A stretch of DNA of 64,000 nucleotides from assembly GCF_000242615.2 (NCBI RefSeq), contig NZ_KI912268.1, positions 3,035,271 to 3,099,270 of the forward strand, read 5' to 3'. Below are positions 59,460-64,000 of this stretch, piece by piece. Every line of letters starts with the position of its first letter. The first letter of the stretch is position 1. Below the pieces are notes generated by a model that was not told where the DNA came from, did no database searches, and saw only the letters and a list, made by a program, of their open reading frames with translations. The stretch is from Holophaga foetida DSM 6591 (GTDB lineage: Bacteria; Acidobacteriota; Holophagae; Holophagales; Holophagaceae). The position numbers were made by a program, and so were the translations under genes.

Positions 59460-60475
59460 TTCATCACCTCGATGGGCTGCCCATCCTTGAGGTCACCGGG
59501 GCTGTCGATCACGCCTTCCCCGCTTTGGAGTCCGGCCCGCACCGGGAAACGATCCCCAAGGCGCTCCCCCAGGGAGAGCCAGCGAAGCTGGGCCTTGCCG
59601 TCCTTGGCCACGAAGACGCCGTTCAGTTCACCCCGCTGGACCAGGGCTGTCTGGGGCACGAAGGGGGTGGTGGTCTGGGGCTGGGGCTTGGCTGGCAGGA
59701 GCAGACGGGCGAAGCTTCCGGTGCGCAGAGCTGGGCCACCCTTGAGCACCCGGGCCCGGAGGGCGGAGCGGTGGGAGATCGGGTCGCCCCCCGGGGCCAG
59801 GGCTGTAATCTCGGCCTGGCCCGGGACCCCTTCAACTTCAAAGGCAAGCCTCTGGCCCATCCGGAGGCCCTTGCTCTCCTGCTCAGAAATGGACGCGGTC
59901 AACTCCATGGCTCCCTGGCCCTCCAATTCCACCAGGGGAGCACCGGGGCCCACGAAATCTCCCTCGTTGACCCTTCGAGCCTGGATGACCCCCGAAAAGG
60001 GCGCCCGGATCTGGGTGAATGCCAGATTGGCCCTGATCGCTGCCACGCCTGCCTGGGCCTGGGCCAGCTGGCTCTGGGCCATCTCCAGTTCGCTGGGGGT
60101 GGCTGCGCCCTGCTGGGCCAGATTGCTGATCCGCTGGTGGTGGGCCTTGGCGGCGGCCATTCCCGCTTCGGCAGCCTTGAGCCCCCCCTGGAGATCCTCA
60201 TCCGCGAGGCTCACCAGCAGGGTGCCCGCGGCAACCTTGGCACCCTCCGAGACATGGACCCGCCGCACCGAGGCGGCCATGCGAGTGGAAAGGGTGGCTC
60301 GCTGGGTCGAGGTGAGGGTGCCAGCGACCCAGCCCTGCTGTTCGGCGGAGCTTGCCTGGATCAGCTTCACCCGGGCCGTCGGAAGGGAAGGGCCTTCTGT
60401 CTTGGACGGATGGCCACAGGCGAGACCGAAGACCAGAACGGCGCTCATGGCCGTGAGGATGGGGGGGTGGCTCAT
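59456..60475 (-). CDS. RND efflux periplasmic adaptor (membrane fusion protein), lipoprotein
   Basis: The 339-residue adaptor starts MSHPPILTAMSAVLVFGLAC with the lipobox at Cys20. It has the lipoyl-like half VRRVHVSEGAKVAAGTLLVSL, a long helical hairpin (about 80-150; KAHHQRISNLAQQGAATPSE) and the second lipoyl half FTQIRAPFSGVIQARRVNEG. Barrel and membrane-proximal domains follow. It overlaps the TolC stop by 3 bp and the RND start by 4 bp. Confidence 0.93.
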   Translation of the reverse strand: MSHPPILTAMSAVLVFGLACGHPSKTEGPSLPTARVKLIQASSAEQQGWVAGTLTSTQRATLSTRMAASVRRVHVSEGAKVAAGTLLVSLADEDLQGGLKAAEAGMAAAKAHHQRISNLAQQGAATPSELEMAQSQLAQAQAGVAAIRANLAFTQIRAPFSGVIQARRVNEGDFVGPGAPLVELEGQGAMELTASISEQESKGLRMGQRLAFEVEGVPGQAEITALAPGGDPISHRSALRARVLKGGPALRTGSFARLLLPAKPQPQTTTPFVPQTALVQRGELNGVFVAKDGKAQLRWLSLGERLGDRFPVRAGLQSGEGVIDSPGDLKDGQPIEVMK

Positions 60476-61773
60476 GGCTGCACTCCTTCGACGGGCTGGC
60501 CCAGGGCAAGGGCGAGTTGGGCTTGGCTGATGCGGAGATCCAGCTGGCTGGCGAGGAGCAGGGCCCGGGCCCCTGACAGGCCGCTCTCTGCGTCCAGCAC
60601 CTCCACCAGGGGCAGGAGGCCTTCCCGGTGACGGGCCTGACGCAGGGAGCGCACGGACTCCGAGGCGGTCATGGCTTCCCGGGCGGATCTGAGGCGGACC
60701 TGGGCGGTCTCGACGGCCCGTCTTGCCTCCTCCGCTTCCCGGGAGGCCTGCTGCTCCTGCCATCTGAGGTTCAGGGCCGCAGCCCGTTCCGAAGCCCTCG
60801 CCACCTCCAGGCGGCGGCGTTCCGGCCCGGAAAAGATCGTCCACTTGGCCCCGATGCCCAGGTTGGTCCAGGTTCCCCCACTATTCCAGGTATAGCGGGC
60901 TGTGCCCCAGGCGGCGCTGAGCCCCACCTCGGGCAGGAGGCTGCCCCGGCTGGCCTTGACCCCCTCATGGGCGGCCTGGACCTGGAACTGGGCTGCCTGG
61001 AGATCGCCCCGCGGCTGCGCAGGGGGGGCTCCTTCGAGCGGACCTTCGATGCTGGAATTCAGGTCCGCGTCCTGGACCGAAGTGCCCATGAGCAGTTCCA
61101 GGCCAGACTTGGCCGAGGCCATCCGCTGCCGGGCTTCGGCCTGAGCCGCCTCTGCCTGGGCCCGGAAGGCCGATGCCCGCAAGGCTTCAGACCTGAGCAT
61201 GAGCCCCTGGTCCACCCGGGCCTGGACGAATCGTTCCGTTTCCTGGGCTTGGCGCAGGGTGTCCTCGGCATAGGCGAGCCCCTGCCGAGCTGCCTGGGTG
61301 CCGAAGTAGGCCTGGACCACCCCCATGGCCACCTGCTGGCGGCGATGGGCCTGGAGGGAAGCCTCGGACTGGGCCATCGCCTCCCCGGCCCGTCCGGCAG
61401 CCTGGATGCGTCCCCCGGCGTAGATGGGCTGGTTCAGGTTCAGCGACATCCCGAAGGCCGTCAGTGCGTCCGGGTGGTTGAGGCGGTCCGGCATGAAGTC
61501 CGCCTGGCTGATCCTGGCCTGGTTCAGGCGTGTGCCGAAGACCATCATGGGCTCGTCCGTGCGCTGGATGCCTGCGGAGGTGGTGAGGGTGGGGAGGCGC
61601 AGGGCCTTCATGGCCTCGGATTCGGCCCTGGCGCGGTTCACCAAGGCCTCGCCTGCCTGCAAACCGGCCTGGTCCCGCCAGGCTCGCCGAATGGCGTCCT
61701 GGATGGACAGGGGTTCCCCGCCCCAGAGTTGGAGAACCGTGAAGGGAATTAATAGCATTGTCTTGTTAACCAT
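60472..61773 (-). CDS. TolC-family outer-membrane efflux channel
   Basis: The 433-residue product starts MVNKTMLLIPFTVLQLWGGE (signal peptide; GGAG nine bases upstream). A TTG at 61803 that overlaps the ArsR stop is the alternative. It has two outer-membrane-efflux-protein repeats with long alpha helices, including AYFGTQAARQGLAYAEDTLR and RHREGLLPLVEVLDAES. It opens the outer membrane for the RND pump. It is the first structural gene behind arsR. Confidence 0.92.
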   Translation of the reverse strand: MVNKTMLLIPFTVLQLWGGEPLSIQDAIRRAWRDQAGLQAGEALVNRARAESEAMKALRLPTLTTSAGIQRTDEPMMVFGTRLNQARISQADFMPDRLNHPDALTAFGMSLNLNQPIYAGGRIQAAGRAGEAMAQSEASLQAHRRQQVAMGVVQAYFGTQAARQGLAYAEDTLRQAQETERFVQARVDQGLMLRSEALRASAFRAQAEAAQAEARQRMASAKSGLELLMGTSVQDADLNSSIEGPLEGAPPAQPRGDLQAAQFQVQAAHEGVKASRGSLLPEVGLSAAWGTARYTWNSGGTWTNLGIGAKWTIFSGPERRRLEVARASERAAALNLRWQEQQASREAEEARRAVETAQVRLRSAREAMTASESVRSLRQARHREGLLPLVEVLDAESGLSGARALLLASQLDLRISQAQLALALGQPVEGVQP

Positions 61774-61799
61774 GTAGGAATACTCCAGCCTAAAAAAAG

Positions 61800-62129
61800 T
61801 CAACTCAAGGCCTTATAGGAACTCCGAACCCGCTCGCTTACGTGACCACAAACAATCCCGCAGATCTCTTCGACCAAAGGCAGCACCGGCCTGAAAAAGA
61901 CGCTGTTGCCTTGGGGTTCCCGCAGCACCAGTCCGACCCTGGACAGGCATGCCAGGTGCTTGCTGGCATTGGCCTGGGAGAGCCCCGCAGCCTCGGCAAG
62001 AGCGCCCTGGCTCAGGGGAGTGCCCGCGTCCAGCAACGAACGGAGGATCTTGAGGCGGGAGGGATCCCCCAGAGCCGCAAAGAGCTCACTCACTTCTTCG
62101 ATCATGGGGTTGGTCAGGTGGGGTTTCAT
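61800..62129 (-). CDS. ArsR-family winged-helix repressor
   Basis: The 109-residue regulator starts MKPHLTNPMIEEVSELFAAL. It has the ArsR HTH (LGDPSRLKILRSLL, ALAEAAGLSQANASKHLACL) and a wing LREPQGNSVFFRPVL. Cysteines occur at 61 (HLACLS), 90 and 94 (CGIVCGH, with His96). These could sense metals, or reactive sulfur as in BigR/SqrR. It is the first gene of the efflux operon and is preceded by an inverted repeat. Confidence 0.93.
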   Translation of the reverse strand: MKPHLTNPMIEEVSELFAALGDPSRLKILRSLLDAGTPLSQGALAEAAGLSQANASKHLACLSRVGLVLREPQGNSVFFRPVLPLVEEICGIVCGHVSERVRSSYKALS

Positions 62130-62137
62130 GGCAATCT

Positions 62138-62165
62138 CAACAACTGAATGATAATATGGTTGTTG
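62138..62165. promoter_or_regulatory. Putative ArsR operator
   Basis: CAACAAC (62138-62144) and GTTGTTG (62159-62165) form a perfect inverted repeat with a 14-bp AT-rich spacer, 9 bp upstream of the arsR ATG. On the minus strand it contains TATTAT, a possible -10. A bound repressor would block the arsR-tolC-RND operon promoter. Confidence 0.55.
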
Positions 62166-62273
62166 TTTGGTGCAAGATGGAAAAGTGGGGGAAATGGCCT
62201 GATAGGGTCTCTTTCGCTCTGAACTCAAGCCGGGACTCTCAAACCCCGCTAGGCTTGGATCTGGGGAGTTCCG

Positions 62274-63455
62274 ATGGATGCGCGTCAGTTACGCGGTTTC
62301 ATGGCTGTGGCAAATTGTCTGAGCTTCAGCAAGGCCGCGGAACGCCTTGGCATGACTCAGCCGACCATCAGCTATCAGGTGGCGTCCCTGGAGCGCTCCC
62401 AAGGACTGAGGCTTTTTGCCCGGAACACCCGGGGAGTGCGCCTTACGCCGGCCGGACTGTACTTCTTTGACCAAATGCAAAGATTGTGTGCCGAATACGA
62501 GGGTTTGGTGGCCCAATACCTGCCTTCTTCCAAAGGAGATCATGAAAGGGGAGCCAGTCCTGGTCTGTGCATGGACATCCGCCAGCTTCAGTGTTTCCAT
62601 GCTGTTGCATCTTCACAAAGCTTCACCAGGGCAGGACAGAGCACCCTCAGAACCCGGCCCGGTATCCGCTACCAAATCGGGTGTCTGGAGCAGTCCCTTG
62701 GCCAGAACCTTTTCCAGCGTGGGCATAATTCAATCTCGCTGACTGAGGCCGGGCGCCTCTTTTCGGAGCGGGTGCGCGGCCTGTTGCTCGATTACGAGCG
62801 AATTGTCCTCCAGGCCAAGGGCATTGGCACTGGGGAGGGGGGTGCCTTGACCATCGGATTCCTGGACGGGGTTCTGATGCAGACGCTTCCGGGGCTCATC
62901 CGGGCGTTCTCGATGGCCTGCCCAGGGGTGCGAGTCAAGACGATGCATGTCTCCCTTGCCCACATGTTTGACGCCATCCTGGCGGGGGAGATCGATTGCG
63001 GATTCGCCCCGACCTTTGAACACATCTCTCCGGTTGGAATCCAGAGCCAAGTGGTTCTGAGGGATCGCATGGTGGCGGTCATGTCGGAAGATCACCCCTT
63101 CGCCAGTCGGAAGAACTTGAGCCTTTCGCACCTTAAAGGGCAGCCCCTGTTGAGTCTTGCCGAGAGCATTGGGGGGCTTGGGGTCAAATGGCACAAAGCC
63201 CTGTGCGTCAAGTTCGGTCTGGACTCCGGCCTGACTGAATATTCGCCGGATTTTCCCTCCCTCTTCATGGCTATCGGGATGGGGCGAGGGATTGCCATAC
63301 AGCCGCGGCAGATTCTCCAGGAATACGGCAATGCCCGCATTCGAGCCCTGGAGTTGGAGGGGGAGGATATGGAGGTTGAGTTCGTTGTGGCCTGGAGAGC
63401 CGAGGCGAGCAGCCCTCTTCTGCCTACGTTCCTGCAGGGTTTCAATCGAATTTGA
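62274..63455 (+). CDS. LysR-type regulator with two tandem HTH domains
   Basis: The 393-residue protein starts MDARQLRGFMAVANCLSFSK (GGGGAG upstream). Residues 1-85 are a LysR winged helix. After a short linker, residue 100 begins a second, MDIRQLQCFHAVASSQSFTR, also a complete HTH. A substrate-binding domain follows from about 190 to 393 (GALTIGFLDGVLMQTLPGLI). The second domain has its own plausible start (ATG 62571), and AAAGGAG occurs at 62532-62538. The first unit may be a leftover HTH from a duplicated LysR gene fused to a complete one. The recognition helix of HTH2 (STLRTRPGIRYQIG) is atypical. The effector is unknown. Two LysR HTH domains in one chain are unusual. Confidence 0.85.
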   Translation: MDARQLRGFMAVANCLSFSKAAERLGMTQPTISYQVASLERSQGLRLFARNTRGVRLTPAGLYFFDQMQRLCAEYEGLVAQYLPSSKGDHERGASPGLCMDIRQLQCFHAVASSQSFTRAGQSTLRTRPGIRYQIGCLEQSLGQNLFQRGHNSISLTEAGRLFSERVRGLLLDYERIVLQAKGIGTGEGGALTIGFLDGVLMQTLPGLIRAFSMACPGVRVKTMHVSLAHMFDAILAGEIDCGFAPTFEHISPVGIQSQVVLRDRMVAVMSEDHPFASRKNLSLSHLKGQPLLSLAESIGGLGVKWHKALCVKFGLDSGLTEYSPDFPSLFMAIGMGRGIAIQPRQILQEYGNARIRALELEGEDMEVEFVVAWRAEASSPLLPTFLQGFNRI

Positions 63456-63683
63456 GGCTAAGGGTGATCGATCCTGGGGCTGTGGCTATCCCGGACTGCC
63501 TGTTGGTTATAGAAAAAACTTCCTCAATAAAATAGCTTAATAATTAAAAATGCACCATTTTTGGCACATTTGCCGTTATTTTGATTAATAATATATTTAC
63601 TCCTGGAGTCTCGGGGATCTCATTGATTCCAATTTCGCGTTGGACGGTTTTGGGATGCCTTTCATACTGGATGAGTCAACCAC
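63456..63683. other. AT-rich intergenic region after the LysR gene
   Basis: The region 63456-63683 is strongly AT-rich for this genome (for example the run around 63521-63560 and 63580-63600) and holds no coding sequence. It could contain promoters for the gene starting at 63684 or be a target that attracted the insertion sequence. Confidence 0.4.
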
Positions 63684-63788
63684 ATGACCTCTTTGGAAGA
63701 ATCCACGACGGAAATCCTAGGTAAGTTAGCAGTTGAACGAAGCCGCTCCGCGGCGGGGGTGGCGCCGTGTGGCGGGCCCGCGCAGTAA
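63684..63788 (+). pseudogene. 5' fragment of a gene cut short near the insertion-sequence boundary
   Basis: ATG 63684 opens MTSLEESTTEILGKLAVERS, which reads like the acidic helical start of a real protein. The frame then changes to low-complexity residues and stops at 63786-63788, about 70 bp before the IS-like repeats. The ribosome site is weak. It is best read as a gene truncated by the mobile element or by a rearrangement; too little remains to name it. Confidence 0.4.
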
Positions 63789-63856
63789 GAAAGCTAGCAA
63801 TTCCATGTAAATGAAGGCTCCTTGGTCATCGCGATGTTGACGCATCGCCAGACGAC

Positions 63857-64000
63857 TGTCAAGCGACATGAAAATTAACCCACCCGGCGACACGAATATT
63901 GACCCCCTTGTTGTATGAGCCCGTGGGGTGTCTGGAGCGTAGGCCGTAGGCCGAAGCGGAGGACACCCCACTGGGTGCGGCTCAGGTGGTGGCCGCTGGC
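63857..64000. mobile_element. Candidate left end of an IS21-like insertion sequence (continues past the window)
   Basis: TGTCAAGCGACATG starts at 63857. Two near-identical 20-mers, GCGACATGAAAATTAACCCA (63863-63882) and GCGACACGAATATTGACCCC (63887-63906), follow in direct orientation at 24-bp spacing. This is the multiple-terminal-repeat layout of IS21-family ends. Past it, GTGGGGTGTC and GACACCCCAC form an inverted repeat near 63929-63972. The transposase genes (istA/istB) would lie beyond the right edge, so the call rests on the end alone. Confidence 0.5.

Noticed and set aside
56778..60530. A 1250-codon open frame antisense to the RND and MFP genes
   Set aside because: High-GC codon bias leaves the opposite strand without stops. 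The translation is rich in H, G, D, E without hydrophobic pattern, while the minus strand encodes a complete RND pump.
63561..63580. Sigma-54 promoter at TGGCACATTTGCC
   Set aside because: The TTGC element is not at the required distance: GG and GC are too close.

Overview
The window is high-GC chromosomal DNA from a Gram-negative (LPS-bearing, outer-membrane) bacterium. TamB, an HldE-type heptose kinase, TolC/MFP/RND efflux, OmpA and SurA-like chaperones show the double membrane. Gene content and order, including the type IV pilus motor set and the many HD-GYP/GGDEF proteins, fit Acidobacteriota of the Holophaga/Geothrix group. This assignment is inferred from protein character, not from a database search. 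I see no rRNA, CRISPR array or prophage. There is one tRNA (Pro, anticodon GGG), and the right edge carries what looks like one end of an IS21-like insertion sequence.

Layout. 1-6.9 kb: the end of tamB, a small unknown gene, a lone glycosyltransferase, prs and murA. 6.9-8.8 kb: an intergenic region with a CRP/FNR-like palindrome, a codon-optimised LVIVD beta-propeller gene and a strongly structured 3' region. 8.9-14.9 kb: surE, a secreted protein whose Shine-Dalgarno sits in a hairpin, a D,D-carboxypeptidase, a FecR/OmpA/CHASE2-HD-GYP operon and a bacteriohemerythrin. 14.9-17.7 kb: tRNA-Pro, a MerR-like regulator, an NtrX-like response regulator and a TatD nuclease. 18.4-27.7 kb: a STAS/SpoIIAA-like protein, topA, dprA, lepB, a degenerate QueD-like protein, Trm112, heptose kinase, a zinc-ribbon pair, tmk and holB.

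27.7-38.4 kb: a diguanylate cyclase coupled to a large helical protein, then pilB-pilT-pilC, then the isoprenoid operon xseB-ispA-dxs. 38.4-43 kb: a gene split by an in-frame amber codon and a five-gene minus-strand cluster (BI-1 protein, two parvulin-type foldases, S4 protein, YhaM-like nuclease). 43-46.3 kb: bioF-bioD-bioA. 46.3-50 kb: an HD-GYP protein behind a perfect palindrome, glf with a gene remnant, an MscS channel and an acetate transporter. 50.2-54.8 kb: rpmB, tsaB, rimI, gdhA, a cold-shock gene and rlmF. 55.2-62.2 kb: an ArsR-controlled operon for TolC/MFP/RND efflux plus DUF2892, lipoprotein thioredoxin and membrane rhodanese. 62.3-64 kb: a LysR protein with two DNA-binding domains, a short truncated gene and the IS end.

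How the parts fit together. Several envelope systems (murA, carboxypeptidase, heptose kinase, foldases, TamB, signal peptidase) are spread among housekeeping genes. Cyclic-di-GMP signalling recurs: one GGDEF enzyme with an I-site, two HD-GYP proteins, and a PilB whose N-terminus matches the two-motif MshEN c-di-GMP-binding layout. The most unusual items are the amber-split gene, the double-HTH LysR, the thiol/sulfur-flavoured RND operon and the metal-ligand-less QueD homologue.
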